In this document: positions 8,306 to 17,663 of the stretch, in pieces
Numbering within the stretch: position 1 is the first letter of the stretch
Layout: every line of letters starts with the position of its first letter
Assembly (NCBI GenBank): GCA_001899775.1
Contig: MKWN01000038.1
Coordinates: forward strand, 1-64,000
Length of the DNA: 64,000 nucleotides
Source of the DNA: Thiobacillus sp. 65-29
Lineage (GTDB): Bacteria; Pseudomonadota; Gammaproteobacteria; Burkholderiales; Thiobacillaceae
Direction: 5' to 3'
Translations under genes and position numbers: made by a program
The notes under the pieces: generated by a model
Seen by the model: the letters and a program-made list of their open reading frames with translations, nothing else
The model's database searches: none
Told to the model about the DNA's origin: nothing

Positions 8306-9691
8306 TCATGCCGCCGCGTGTTTCAGCACGTCGGCGAGGGGAACGTGGCTGACGACGTAGCGGTGCTTGCCGGACGCCTCGGGCGGGATGTCGTCGACCA
8401 CGCGCAGATCGACCGTGAGCGCCTCGCCCAGCCGCGCACGCAAGCCGTCGATCACCGCCAGGCGGCCCGCCTCGCCCCAGCCCGCTGCAGGCACCACCAG
8501 CACCTCCATGTGCAGGGGCGTGTGCTGGATGCACTTGAACCGGGCAATGCCGGCTGCCGCGCGCAACACGTAGATGACGGCCAGCGCATGCATCATGCGT
8601 CCGTCGGCCGCCACCACGAAGTCGGTCTGACGCCCACTCACTTCGGCGATCACGTGCAGGCCCTGGCCGCCCGTTGCCGGTTGCGTCGACATGCGCACGA
8701 CATCGCCGGTGCGATAGCGGATGAAGGGCTGCGCCGTCGAGGTGAGGCCCGTGATCACCGCTTCACCCGCCTCGCCCGGCGTCACCGCTTCGCCCGCCGC
8801 ATCCAGCACCTCGACGATGTGGCTCTCGCTCATCAGCAGTATCTGTCCGCCCGGCGCTTCGTGCGCGGTGAAGCCGATGTCGCGGCTGCCGAACTCGTTG
8901 GCCACCGGCACATCGAACACGCGGCCGATGAGTTCGCGCTGGTGGGGGTAGAGTGGCTCGCCGGTGGTGCACACCACGCGCAGGGCCGGCAGGCGCAGCG
9001 TACGCCCGCGCGCCTCGGCGTGCGCCGCGAGCAGCGCGATGCTCGATGCGTAACCGTACAGGCAATGCGGCTGCCACGCCACCAGTGCGTCGAGATAGGC
9101 ATCCATGCGCGCCGGCGACATGGCGAAGGCGTTCAGCACCATCTGGTTCACCAGGCGATCGCGCAGGGTCTTGATGCGGTCCGTCTTGTTCAGCTCGACC
9201 GGTGCGCCCCACAGATAGGCCTCGCGTGCGCCCGGCTCGACCCCCCACCAGTGCCGCGCACGCATGCGTCCGGCGGCATCGGAGGCCTGGCGTTCGCGTC
9301 CGAAATGGAAGATCAGCGGTTCGCCGCTGGAACCGCCCGTGGTGTAGGGAAACGCGCCACCCGGCACGCCGCGCCACACCAGACGCTCGGCATTTTCGCG
9401 CGCGTCGCGTTTGCTCATGGTCGGCAGCCGCGAAAGATCGGCGAGGCCGACCGCATACTCGCGCACCGCCGCCTCCAGGCCGGCGGCGCGCAGGCGCTCT
9501 GCGTGCCATGGGCTGTGCGTCAGCGCACTGGCCAGCAGACGGTTGAGACGACGCGCCTGGTACGCCTCGATGTCGGTGCGTGACAGCCATTGCGTGCGCT
9601 CGATCTCGGCCAGCATGGCGAAGGTGGGACGACGCATCGCCGCTTCCTGCGCACGATAGATGCCACGGGCCAACCAGGCGGGCAGGTTCAT
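8306..9691 (-). CDS. CapK/PaaK-like adenylate-forming ligase of the exopolysaccharide locus
   Basis: A 461-aa member of the phenylacetate-CoA ligase/CapK superfamily, with the ATP-binding motif YTTGGSSGEP at residues 116-125 and a later FIRYRTGDVV block typical of the hinge region. The ATG at 9691 overlaps the sulfotransferase stop by 4 bp and is chosen over a start 51 bp upstream that would lie inside that gene. CapK-like proteins recur in capsule and exosortase loci without a proven reaction. Activation of a carboxylate for attachment to the glycan is a reasonable inference. It is not a phenylacetate degradation gene: no paa genes are nearby. Confidence 0.82.
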   Translation of the reverse strand: MNLPAWLARGIYRAQEAAMRRPTFAMLAEIERTQWLSRTDIEAYQARRLNRLLASALTHSPWHAERLRAAGLEAAVREYAVGLADLSRLPTMSKRDARENAERLVWRGVPGGAFPYTTGGSSGEPLIFHFGRERQASDAAGRMRARHWWGVEPGAREAYLWGAPVELNKTDRIKTLRDRLVNQMVLNAFAMSPARMDAYLDALVAWQPHCLYGYASSIALLAAHAEARGRTLRLPALRVVCTTGEPLYPHQRELIGRVFDVPVANEFGSRDIGFTAHEAPGGQILLMSESHIVEVLDAAGEAVTPGEAGEAVITGLTSTAQPFIRYRTGDVVRMSTQPATGGQGLHVIAEVSGRQTDFVVAADGRMMHALAVIYVLRAAAGIARFKCIQHTPLHMEVLVVPAAGWGEAGRLAVIDGLRARLGEALTVDLRVVDDIPPEASGKHRYVVSHVPLADVLKHAAA

Positions 9692-10533
9692 GGGCGTGGT
9701 CCCGCCGCCACGGCCCTGAAACGCGCCAGCAGGTTGTCGCACAGATCGACGACCGCCGGGGCGATATCGGGTGGGGTACGATGCTTCACCGAACGTGCGT
9801 GGATCCTTGCGGCGACGGCGGAACTGAAGCCGGGAAGGCCGAGAAATTCGTAGATGGCCGCCACTTCGCGCGCAGGCCGTTGCACCAGATCTTCGTAGAA
9901 CATCAGGCGCACGCGCGGATCCGCGGCGAGCTGCTGCTCAAAATACAGCACATTCCGATAGAACCACATGATCGCCGCGCCCTCGGTCTCGCTGGCGTCG
10001 GATCGGTACAGCGCCGCCAACAGCTCGCGCGTCGCCGCCTGCATCCCGCGCCCGCGCCAGTCGCGGGCGTCGCCCTGCGCCAGGCGTTTCCACTGCGGCA
10101 CGAAATTCCCGAACGACCTGACCGCCGAATGGGCGCTGTCGCGCCAGTCGCGTACCAGCCACAAGGTCCGCGCCGGCGCGAAACCATCCATCAGCGCACG
10201 AATGCGGTCGAGCTCGCACAGGGCCTTGATCACGAACACAGGGGCAGAACTTGTCCGTACCAGTTCGCGAATCACGCTTTCGTCGCGCATTTCGTAATTG
10301 TCGAAGGCGCGCGGATCCGTCTCGTGAAACACCTGCGTCGCCGCGCTTGCATCGAGCACGTCCATCAACAGATTGGTACCCGAGCGCTGCACGCCGGCGA
10401 CGAACACATGCAGCGCGACGGGCTGCGGGCGCAGACGCTGCCGCAGGGCCTTGCCATGGCGCCAGGCCGTGCGCCGCAGCCGTGCCGCCAGGCTGCGCGC
10501 GTCGTGTCCGGTGGCAGCCGTGCGCCCGCTCAT
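9688..10533 (-). CDS. Sulfotransferase (PAPS-dependent type)
   Basis: A 281-aa protein starting at the ATG at 10533, which overlaps the stop of the glycosyltransferase behind it. The 5'-phosphosulfate-binding loop is RSGTNLL at residues 50-56, preceded by a beta strand (LHVFVAGVQ). A middle segment with VRDWRDSAHSAVRSF fits the 3'-phosphate-binding region (Arg and Ser). It probably sulfates a sugar of the exopolysaccharide or a small-molecule precursor. No PAPS synthesis genes are in the window. It sits in the decoration block with formyl and acyl transferases. Confidence 0.83.
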   Translation of the reverse strand: MSGRTAATGHDARSLAARLRRTAWRHGKALRQRLRPQPVALHVFVAGVQRSGTNLLMDVLDASAATQVFHETDPRAFDNYEMRDESVIRELVRTSSAPVFVIKALCELDRIRALMDGFAPARTLWLVRDWRDSAHSAVRSFGNFVPQWKRLAQGDARDWRGRGMQAATRELLAALYRSDASETEGAAIMWFYRNVLYFEQQLAADPRVRLMFYEDLVQRPAREVAAIYEFLGLPGFSSAVAARIHARSVKHRTPPDIAPAVVDLCDNLLARFRAVAAGPRP

Positions 10534-11786
10534 GACCCGGCCACCAGCGAATCGGCACCCGCCGTACCGCCCCCGCGCAGCAGTGGCGCATAGGCGCGCA
10601 ACAGCTGCGCGATGCGTGTGTCCCACTGATTGGCGCGTGCGTAGTCGAGGATGGCGCCCCGATCCCACTGCGCATCGAGCGCCGCATCGAGCGCGTGTTG
10701 CAACGCCAACGCATCGCCGAACGGCACGATGCGCCCCAGTTCCGCGCGACACACCACCTCGGCGTTGCCGCCGACATCGGTGGTCACCACGGGCAGGCCG
10801 CACGCCATCGCTTCGAGAAAGACGTTCGCCCAGCCTTCGTTGCGCGTGGCCAGCACGAACACGTCCGCCGCCGACAAGGGCGTCTTCAGTTCGTCCGGCG
10901 GCAACGCGCCGAGAAAATGCACGCGCCCGGCAAGCCCCAGGCGCGCGACCTGCGCATCGAGTTCGCCACGATTGTCACCTTCCGGGCTGGCGCCGCCGAC
11001 GATGAGGTAATGCAGGCGCGGATGCTGTTCGATCAGCGCCGGCAGGCAGTCGATGACGCGGTGCATGCCCTTGCGTTCGACCAAGGCGCCGACCGAGATG
11101 AGCACCTGCGCATCCAGCGGCAGCCCGAGCGCCTGCCGCGCGGCAACCCGGTCGACCGGATGGAAGCGCGCCAGATCGACGCCGTTGCCGACGACTTCGC
11201 TTTTCGCGGCATCGGCGCCCAGGCCCAGCGCGAGCCGGCGCAACGAATCGGACACCGTGAAGACTCGTGCCGCCGCACGCAGTGTGCGCACGAGACGCGG
11301 GCGCAACGCCGGATTGCGGCTGTGCGGCACTTCGGTGCCACGCAGGGTCAGCGTCACCGGGAGCTTCAGCCAGCGGCCCAGATGCACCGCGGCCTCGCCA
11401 TCGGGATAGGCGAAATGCGCGTCGATCAGGCGTGCGCCCTGGGTCTTGAGACGACGCAGCAGGACGAGGCTCGCCCACGCCATCGACCAGCCGTCGAGGC
11501 GGCGCAGCAGGCCGGGCAGCGCGAGATAACGCGGATGGTAGACACGGATGCCATCCTGAACTTCCAGCGCCGGCGCCTGCGGCCGATAGCCGGGACGCCA
11601 GCGGCGGAGCACGCCCTGCCCCGGAAACCACGGCTGCGGCGACACCACCGCGAGCGGATGATGGCGCGCGACGCGGAACATGCGCTCGCGAATGAACAGC
11701 CCGGCGCCCGGTCGCACGCTGCTGGGAAAGAGCGCGCTGAACACGACGAGCTCGATGGCGCCGGCGCGCGTCTGCGAATCAACCAA
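10530..11786 (-). CDS. GT4-family glycosyltransferase
   Basis: A 418-aa GT-B fold glycosyltransferase. The N-terminal domain begins ELVVFSALFPSSVRPGAGLFIRERM and the C-terminal group-1 domain holds LISVGALVERKGMH and EGWANVFLEAMACGLPVVTTDVGGNAEVV, with the donor-binding Glu residues. The start at 11786 is a TTG overlapping the end of the upstream transferase; no better start lies before the conserved beta strand. It probably adds one sugar to the lipid-linked repeat unit on the cytoplasmic face. Donor and acceptor are unknown. Confidence 0.88.
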   Translation of the reverse strand: MVDSQTRAGAIELVVFSALFPSSVRPGAGLFIRERMFRVARHHPLAVVSPQPWFPGQGVLRRWRPGYRPQAPALEVQDGIRVYHPRYLALPGLLRRLDGWSMAWASLVLLRRLKTQGARLIDAHFAYPDGEAAVHLGRWLKLPVTLTLRGTEVPHSRNPALRPRLVRTLRAAARVFTVSDSLRRLALGLGADAAKSEVVGNGVDLARFHPVDRVAARQALGLPLDAQVLISVGALVERKGMHRVIDCLPALIEQHPRLHYLIVGGASPEGDNRGELDAQVARLGLAGRVHFLGALPPDELKTPLSAADVFVLATRNEGWANVFLEAMACGLPVVTTDVGGNAEVVCRAELGRIVPFGDALALQHALDAALDAQWDRGAILDYARANQWDTRIAQLLRAYAPLLRGGGTAGADSLVAGS

Positions 11787-13005
11787 GCGCGTGCTCCATC
11801 GTGGGCTTCACCAGCTCGCCGTAGACGCCACGATAGCGCGCGACGCTGGCCGCCCAGTTGCGCTCCGTTTCGACGAAACGGCGCCCGTTCTGCTTCATGC
11901 TGTCCCAGCCCTGCTCGTATTTCAGCAGTGCGACCACCTTGCTCGCGAGATCCCCGGCGTTGCCGGCCCGAAACAGCACGCCGGTCTTGCCGTCCTGGAT
12001 CAGCTCCTTGTGGCCGCCGACGTCGGAGGCGACCATCAGCCGCCCCTGCGCCATCGCTTCCAGCGGCTTCAAGGGCGTGACCAGTTCGGTCAGCCGCATG
12101 GGATGGCGCGCGTACACCAGCACGTCGACGAGATCGTAGTAGCGGTTGACTTCCGCATGCGGTACGCGGCCGGTGAACACCACACGGTCCTTCAGATCGA
12201 GCGCCATCACCTGCTGCTTGAGCGCGGCCTCCTGCGGCCCGCCACCGACCAGCAGCAGCTTGACGTCGGGAATCTGCCTGAGGATCGCGGGCAGTGCCGC
12301 CACCAAAAGGTCCAGACCCTCGTAAGCGTAGAACGAGCCGATGAAGCCGAGCACGCGGCTGGTGCCCAGGCCGAGCCGCAGCTTCAGCTCGGGGTCGGGC
12401 TTGCCGCCCATGTCGAACTTGTCGATATCGACCGCGTTCGGAATGACGGTGATCTTGCCCGGCGCAATGCCACGCGCCACCAGGTCGCGGCGCAGGCCTT
12501 CGCAGATCACCGTGACGGCGTCGGCACGCTTCACCGCCCAGGTTTCCAGCGCACGCGTCAGACGATAGCGCAGGCTGCCCTCGCGCGTCGTGCCATGATC
12601 GACCGCGGCGTCTTCCCAGAACGCGCGGATTTCATAAACCACCGGGATGCCCAGCTTGCGCCCGACGCGAATCGCCGGCACCGCATCGAGCACGGGGGAA
12701 TGCGCATGCAGGATGTCAGGTTGCAGTTGGCGCGCAAGGCCGAGCAGGCGTCGCTCGATCGCGCCCATGACGGCAAAGGGATCACCGCCGGGCAGACGCG
12801 CAAGCAGACCCACGGGCTGCGGCGTGCGATAGAAATGCAGGCCGTCGGCGTCTTCCTCGCTGGCTTCGCAGTGCAATTGCCTGGGGCCCGACAGGTGGAA
12901 GGTTTCCCAGCCGAGCTTGCGCTGGTTGCGCAGGATGGCCGCGCTGCGGAAGGTGTAACCGGAGTGCAGCGGCAGGGTGTGGTCGAAGATATGGAGGATT
13001 TTCAT
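11779..13005 (-). CDS. Exosortase A-associated glycosyltransferase (Daro_2409 type)
   Basis: A 408-aa GT4 transferase beginning MKILHIFDHTLPLHSGYTFR. The HSGYTFRS segment is the hallmark of the exosortase-A glycosyltransferase subfamily often called stp3. The C-terminal domain has VLGFIGSFYAYEGLDLLVAALP and a GVLFRAGNAGDLASKV region. It belongs to the conserved core of exosortase A polysaccharide loci and is assumed to assemble the repeat unit. It lies 25 bp after the amidotransferase gene and overlaps the next transferase by 8 bp. Confidence 0.9.
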   Translation of the reverse strand: MKILHIFDHTLPLHSGYTFRSAAILRNQRKLGWETFHLSGPRQLHCEASEEDADGLHFYRTPQPVGLLARLPGGDPFAVMGAIERRLLGLARQLQPDILHAHSPVLDAVPAIRVGRKLGIPVVYEIRAFWEDAAVDHGTTREGSLRYRLTRALETWAVKRADAVTVICEGLRRDLVARGIAPGKITVIPNAVDIDKFDMGGKPDPELKLRLGLGTSRVLGFIGSFYAYEGLDLLVAALPAILRQIPDVKLLLVGGGPQEAALKQQVMALDLKDRVVFTGRVPHAEVNRYYDLVDVLVYARHPMRLTELVTPLKPLEAMAQGRLMVASDVGGHKELIQDGKTGVLFRAGNAGDLASKVVALLKYEQGWDSMKQNGRRFVETERNWAASVARYRGVYGELVKPTMEHALG

Positions 13006-13030
13006 GGTGTTCGTCAGCGCGCCGATGGCG

Positions 13031-14950
13031 TCATGCCGCCTCCCGCTGCGTGGTTTGCACGCCCAGCACCTGGGCGAGGAAAGCGTCGAACATCAGCACC
13101 GTCCACAGCACGACCGAATAGTCGCGCCGTCCCGACTGGTGCGCCTCGACCACTTCGCGCAGGTAGGCGGTGTTGAACAATCCGGTCGACGCCAGCCGCT
13201 CGCCCAGCACCACGCTGCGGATCGTCGCCGCGAGGGGGCCGCGAAACCAGGCCGCCAGCGGCACAGCGAAGCCCATTTTCCTGCGATACAGCACGTCGTG
13301 CGGCAGATAGGGTTCCATGGCCTTTTTCAGCAAATATTTGCCCTCCGTGCCGCGCAGCTTGAGATCGACCTGCAGCCCGGACACCCAGCCCATCAGTTCG
13401 TGATCGAGCAGCGGCTCGCGCACTTCGAGCGCATGCGCCATGCTGGCGCGGTCGACCTTGGTGAGGATGTCGCCGACGAGGTAGGTTTTCATGTCCAGAT
13501 ACTGCACCAGCGACAGCGGGTCGTCGGTCGGCGCGACGGCGGCGTGGCGGCGCAACACCTCGACCGCCTGATAACCCTGCAACTCGCGCCGGAACGCCGG
13601 GGAGAAGAGCTGCCGACGCTGCGCGTCGGACAACAGCGAAACGCCGTGGAAATAGCCCTCGACGGTGTCGCGCGCCAGTGCCTCGAAGGTGGTCTTGGCG
13701 CGGAACACCTTCGGCGCCCAGTCGGCCTTGGGATAGAGCCGGCCCAGCGCGCCGAACAGCGGCCGGCGCAGCGCCAGCGGCATGACCGAACGCATGCGCT
13801 CCTCGTAGCGGAACCAGCGGTAGCGTCGGTAGCCGGCGAAATGCTCGTCGCCGCCGTCGCCGGACAGCGCGACTTTCACGTGTTTGCGCGCCAGCTCGCA
13901 TACGCGGTAGGTCGGCAGCGCCGACGAGTCCGCATACGGTTCGTCATACACCTGCGCGAGCCGCCCGACCAGGCCGAAATCGTCGGCAGCGACGGTCTCG
14001 ACATGATGTGCGGTGCGATAGCGTTCGGCAACCTGTTGCGCGAATTCGACCTCGTCGTAGGCCGGGTCGTCGAAGCCGATCGAGCAGGTGTTGACCGGCG
14101 TCGCCGACTGCGTCGCCATCATCGCCACCACGGCGCTGGAATCGACGCCACCGGAGAGAAAGGCGCCCAGCGGCACGTCGGCGATCATGCGCAGGCGGAC
14201 CGATTCCCTGAGACGCGTGACGAGTTCCTCGCACGCCTCGGCCTCGTCCCGCACCGCCACCGGGGTGAACGGCATGTCCCAATACTGCTTCGGCAGCGCA
14301 CGCGGCTGGCCGCGCTTCAGGGTCATCGTGAAGCCGGGCGGCAGTTTGTACACCCGCCGGAAAATGGTGCGCGGCTCCGGCACGTAGCCATAGCCGAAAT
14401 ATTCTTCCACCGCGAGCGGGTCGATGTCGCGCGGCAGGCCGGGGTGCGCCATCAGCGACTTCAGCTCCGAGCCGAAGACGAAATGGCCGTCGTCGAGAAA
14501 GGCGTAATAGAGCGGCTTGACACCAAAGCGGTCGCGCACGACGAACAGGGTTTCAGCCTTGCGGTCCCACAGCGCGAAGGCGAACATGCCGCGAAAGCGC
14601 GCCACGCAGGCCTCGCCCCAGGCTTCCCAGGCATGCACGATGACTTCGGTGTCAGAATGCGTGCGGAACACGTGGCCGAGCGCTTCCAACTCCGGCACCA
14701 GTTCCTGGAAGTTGTAGATCTCGCCGTTGAACACCACGACCACCGAGCCGTCTTCGTTGCACAGCGGCTGCTGGCCGGTCGACAGGTCGATGATCGACAG
14801 GCGGCGATGGCCAAGCCCGAGTCCCGGCTCCCGATGCAGTCCGCCTTCGTCGGGACCACGATGGAACTGGGTCTCGTTCATGCGATCGAGGAGCGCATGC
14901 GGAATGTCCCTGCACTCGCGTGTATCGAAGATGCCAGTGATGCCGCACAT
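13031..14950 (-). CDS. asnB: Asparagine-synthetase-type amidotransferase, exosortase A-associated
   Basis: A 639-aa glutamine-hydrolysing synthetase, start at 14950. The glutaminase domain is intact: Cys2 (MCGITGIFD), Arg50 (RRLSIIDLS), Asn75 (FNGEIYN) and Asp100 (HSDTEV). The synthetase domain has SGGVDS at 266-271 and GDGGDEHFAGYRRYR. This matches the amidotransferase that is a core member of exosortase A loci, thought to amidate a uronic-type carboxylate or related group in the glycan rather than to make free asparagine. A longer open frame reaches 15904, but that extension is antisense shadow of the upstream glycosyltransferase. Compare the Cys-less paralogue at the left edge. Confidence 0.93.
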   Translation of the reverse strand: MCGITGIFDTRECRDIPHALLDRMNETQFHRGPDEGGLHREPGLGLGHRRLSIIDLSTGQQPLCNEDGSVVVVFNGEIYNFQELVPELEALGHVFRTHSDTEVIVHAWEAWGEACVARFRGMFAFALWDRKAETLFVVRDRFGVKPLYYAFLDDGHFVFGSELKSLMAHPGLPRDIDPLAVEEYFGYGYVPEPRTIFRRVYKLPPGFTMTLKRGQPRALPKQYWDMPFTPVAVRDEAEACEELVTRLRESVRLRMIADVPLGAFLSGGVDSSAVVAMMATQSATPVNTCSIGFDDPAYDEVEFAQQVAERYRTAHHVETVAADDFGLVGRLAQVYDEPYADSSALPTYRVCELARKHVKVALSGDGGDEHFAGYRRYRWFRYEERMRSVMPLALRRPLFGALGRLYPKADWAPKVFRAKTTFEALARDTVEGYFHGVSLLSDAQRRQLFSPAFRRELQGYQAVEVLRRHAAVAPTDDPLSLVQYLDMKTYLVGDILTKVDRASMAHALEVREPLLDHELMGWVSGLQVDLKLRGTEGKYLLKKAMEPYLPHDVLYRRKMGFAVPLAAWFRGPLAATIRSVVLGERLASTGLFNTAYLREVVEAHQSGRRDYSVVLWTVLMFDAFLAQVLGVQTTQREAA

Positions 14951-15000
14951 GGTGTTGTTGGTCCTGTCCCTGTCGAGTTCTCGCGCCGTTCGGCGGGCTT

Positions 15001-16125
15001 TCAGCGCCGGCGCGCGAGTGTCTTGTCGTACACCGCCGCGTAGGCGTCCGCCATGACCGGAATGCTGTAGCGCTGTTCCGCCTGCCGCCGCGCGCTGGCG
15101 CCATGCTCGGCGATACGCGCCGGCGCGTCCAGATAGAAAAGCAATGCCTGTACCAGCGCCGCCATGTCGCCGGAGGGTACCAGGCGGCCGGTGACGCCGT
15201 CCTCCACCAGTTCGACGTTGCCGCCCACCGCCGTGGCGATCACCGGCAGGCCGCTGGCGAAGGCTTCGAGGATGGTATTGGATATGCCCTCGTTCCTCGA
15301 TGGCAGCACGAACACGTCGATGGCCTGCATGATATCCGGTATGTCGTCGCGCGCGCCGGGCAGCCAGGCCAGATGCGCCAGCCCCGCGCCCTGCAGCATG
15401 TCCAGACAGGTCTGGCACGCGGGACCCTCGCCGACGATGACCAGCCGCGCACGCTCGGACCGTTCGGGCTGCTGGCGCATCAACTGAATGAAGGCGCGCA
15501 CCAGCGCAGGATAATCCTTCACCTCGACCATGCGCCCCACCGAACCGAACACGATGCTGTCCGGGTGCGCGAAGTCGGGACGTGGTCCAATGCGTGGATG
15601 GAATTTCACGCTGTCGACCCCGTTGTAGATCTGGTGGATTTTCCGCGGCGGCACGCCGATCGTTTCGTGTAGCCAGTGTTCCAGATCGCGGCTTACCGCG
15701 ATGTAGTTCGATACCAGCGGGCGCGCGGCGCGGCGCAGCAGGTTGTATTTCCAGTTGCGGCCGTGCAGGTCGAATACATCGCGCCCATGCTCGCCATGCA
15801 CGGTGGCGCGTATGCCCGCCGCGGCGGCAACGAACTGGGCTTCCAGGGCCGCGAGATTGCGCGTGTGCACGAGGTCGGGCTGCAACTGGCGCAACAGCCG
15901 CCACAGGCGCACCATCCAGCCGAGGCCATTGCCGGGTGGACGCTGGAGCGCATGAAAATCGACCCGCTGCGCCGTGATGCGGTGGCGGAATCCGCTGTAA
16001 TCGGTGAGCGCGACCACCGTATGGCGATAGCGCTGCGGCGACAGGGTGTTGAACAGGTTGACCATGCCGTTTTCCATGCCGCCGGTATCGAAGCGATGGA
16101 CGACGTGGACGATATGCGCCGTCAC
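15001..16125 (-). CDS. Exosortase A-associated sugar transferase (stp2 type)
   Basis: A 374-aa GT4 glycosyltransferase beginning IVHVVHRFDTGGMENGMVNL, the N-terminal pattern of the stp2 subfamily of exosortase A loci. The C-terminal donor site has FGSVGRMVEVKDYPALVRAF and LPSRNEGISNTILEAFASGLP. The start is a GTG at 16125 overlapping the exosortase stop (GTGA). It probably adds a sugar in repeat-unit assembly at the inner membrane. A 50-bp gap separates it from the amidotransferase downstream. Confidence 0.9.
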   Translation of the reverse strand: MTAHIVHVVHRFDTGGMENGMVNLFNTLSPQRYRHTVVALTDYSGFRHRITAQRVDFHALQRPPGNGLGWMVRLWRLLRQLQPDLVHTRNLAALEAQFVAAAAGIRATVHGEHGRDVFDLHGRNWKYNLLRRAARPLVSNYIAVSRDLEHWLHETIGVPPRKIHQIYNGVDSVKFHPRIGPRPDFAHPDSIVFGSVGRMVEVKDYPALVRAFIQLMRQQPERSERARLVIVGEGPACQTCLDMLQGAGLAHLAWLPGARDDIPDIMQAIDVFVLPSRNEGISNTILEAFASGLPVIATAVGGNVELVEDGVTGRLVPSGDMAALVQALLFYLDAPARIAEHGASARRQAEQRYSIPVMADAYAAVYDKTLARRR

Positions 16126-17663
16126 GGCCCGTCGACCCGGTCGAGCGCCGCGGTGATGGCCGGTTCCATGTCGGCGGCGAAGCGCGCCAGGATGGCCGTC
16201 GCGGCTTCCACGCTGCTCTCGTCGTAGGGCGTGGCGATCAGCACGGAGAGCCCGTCGTCACGCTGCAGGCGCACGCGGTCGAAGGCAAGCACGAGCTTGG
16301 CGAGGTGATCGCTGACCGTGACGCGTTCACCGATGCGGTTCCACTGCCACACCAGCAGGCGTTCGCCGTCGCGTGACTTCAGCTTGGCCTGACGGACCTG
16401 GCGCGGCGTGCCGGCAATGTCGACCGAAACGACCTGCTCGCCGACGTTCGACCAGACCTCGTCCTTTTGCCGGATCATGAAATTCTGCGAATTGATGAGC
16501 TCGGCGCCCTGGCGCTGCGTCACGTAGTAATCGAGTTCGAGCATCGCCTCGCGTCCGGCGCGGGTATAAGCCTGGCGGACCTGGCGATCGGCGCCCACCC
16601 AGTGCGGCGTCCAGCCGGTGAACGGCTCGCGCGGCTGCCAGTCGCCGCACGCTTCGACCCGCAGATCGGGCATCGCCGGCAGCGGGCGCGCCGCGAGCCA
16701 GGTCGCATACGCCGGCCACAGGCCGGCCACGCCGACCACGGCGAGGGCAAGCGGCCACATGGAACGCGTCGCTGCGCCCTCGTCATCCTGGCGCCGCACC
16801 GCCGCAATCTGCGGCTGGTCGTCCTCGCGCCAGAAGCTGCCGGCCCAGAACAGCAGCAGCATGACGAGACCGAAAAACACCCAGCCGTAGATGTAGTGAT
16901 CGACACCGAGCGCAAGCTTCATGTCGGACAGGTGGGCGATCATCACGATCATGTAGGCGCGGCCACCGTTGGCCAGGATCGGCACGATGACGGCGGCGAG
17001 CGTGAACAACAGCCGCCGCGTCCACGAGCGGTAGGTGAGATAGGCGTACAGCAGCCCGAGCGTGATGGACGCGATCAGGTAGCGCAGGCCGGAGCAGCCT
17101 TCGACCACCGACCAGTCGCCGCTGGGGATGCTGAAAAACGTCCCCTCGCGGTACACCGGGATGCCGGTGAACTGCAGGGCGAGCACGGTGAAATCCGCGG
17201 TGAACTCCATCAGCGGAGGAATGAGGAACTCGCCGACCGGCACCGCAAAGAACAGGAACATCAACGGGAAGAACGCCGCGCGCACGAAGTCCCCGCCGAG
17301 CAGCGTCCACACGGTTCCGATCAGCAGCGCGATGAAGGCATATTGCGCCACGACGTTGACGCTTCCGGCATCCGCGAGCAACCAGGCGGCGCCCGCGCCG
17401 GCCAGCAGCAGCAAGCCGCGCACATCCGGGCGCGGCGTCAGTTGCGCGAGCTCACGACGCTGGCGCCAGATCAGCCACAGGCTGATGGGAAACACGAGGT
17501 AGCCATGCGCAAAGGTCTCGGAACGTTCCCAGATTTCCGCCATGGAAAGGAAAGTCGGCCAGAACAGGCCGAACACCACGAACAGCACCCCCGCCGTCAG
17601 CAGTCCGGGCAGGCGCCAGCGGCTGGCAACGGCGTGGGGCAGGGATTGGGGCAAGGCACTCAT
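16122..17663 (-). CDS. xrtA: Exosortase A fused to an EpsI domain
   Basis: A 513-aa protein. Residues 1-275 form an eight-to-nine-helix exosortase domain with the Cys-Arg-His catalytic set: Cys190 in VVEGCSGLRY, Arg235 in ILANGGRAYMIV and His256 in VDHYIYGWVFF. After a further membrane segment, residues about 300-513 form the periplasmic EpsI domain. XrtA cleaves proteins carrying a C-terminal PEP-CTERM signal and hands them on for attachment or glycosylation at the outer surface. The fusion with EpsI is the usual arrangement in betaproteobacteria. No PEP-CTERM substrate is encoded in this window. It overlaps both neighbours by 4 bp. Confidence 0.95.
   Translation of the reverse strand: MSALPQSLPHAVASRWRLPGLLTAGVLFVVFGLFWPTFLSMAEIWERSETFAHGYLVFPISLWLIWRQRRELAQLTPRPDVRGLLLLAGAGAAWLLADAGSVNVVAQYAFIALLIGTVWTLLGGDFVRAAFFPLMFLFFAVPVGEFLIPPLMEFTADFTVLALQFTGIPVYREGTFFSIPSGDWSVVEGCSGLRYLIASITLGLLYAYLTYRSWTRRLLFTLAAVIVPILANGGRAYMIVMIAHLSDMKLALGVDHYIYGWVFFGLVMLLLFWAGSFWREDDQPQIAAVRRQDDEGAATRSMWPLALAVVGVAGLWPAYATWLAARPLPAMPDLRVEACGDWQPREPFTGWTPHWVGADRQVRQAYTRAGREAMLELDYYVTQRQGAELINSQNFMIRQKDEVWSNVGEQVVSVDIAGTPRQVRQAKLKSRDGERLLVWQWNRIGERVTVSDHLAKLVLAFDRVRLQRDDGLSVLIATPYDESSVEAATAILARFAADMEPAITAALDRVDGP

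Noticed and set aside
8306-9742. Phenylacetate catabolism ligase
   Set aside because: The PaaK-like fold is clear, but there are no paa genes around it and the setting matches CapK-type capsule genes.
14951-15904. 957-aa extension of the asnB frame
   Set aside because: The extra part is the antisense shadow of the stp2-type glycosyltransferase; the conserved MCGI start is at 14950.
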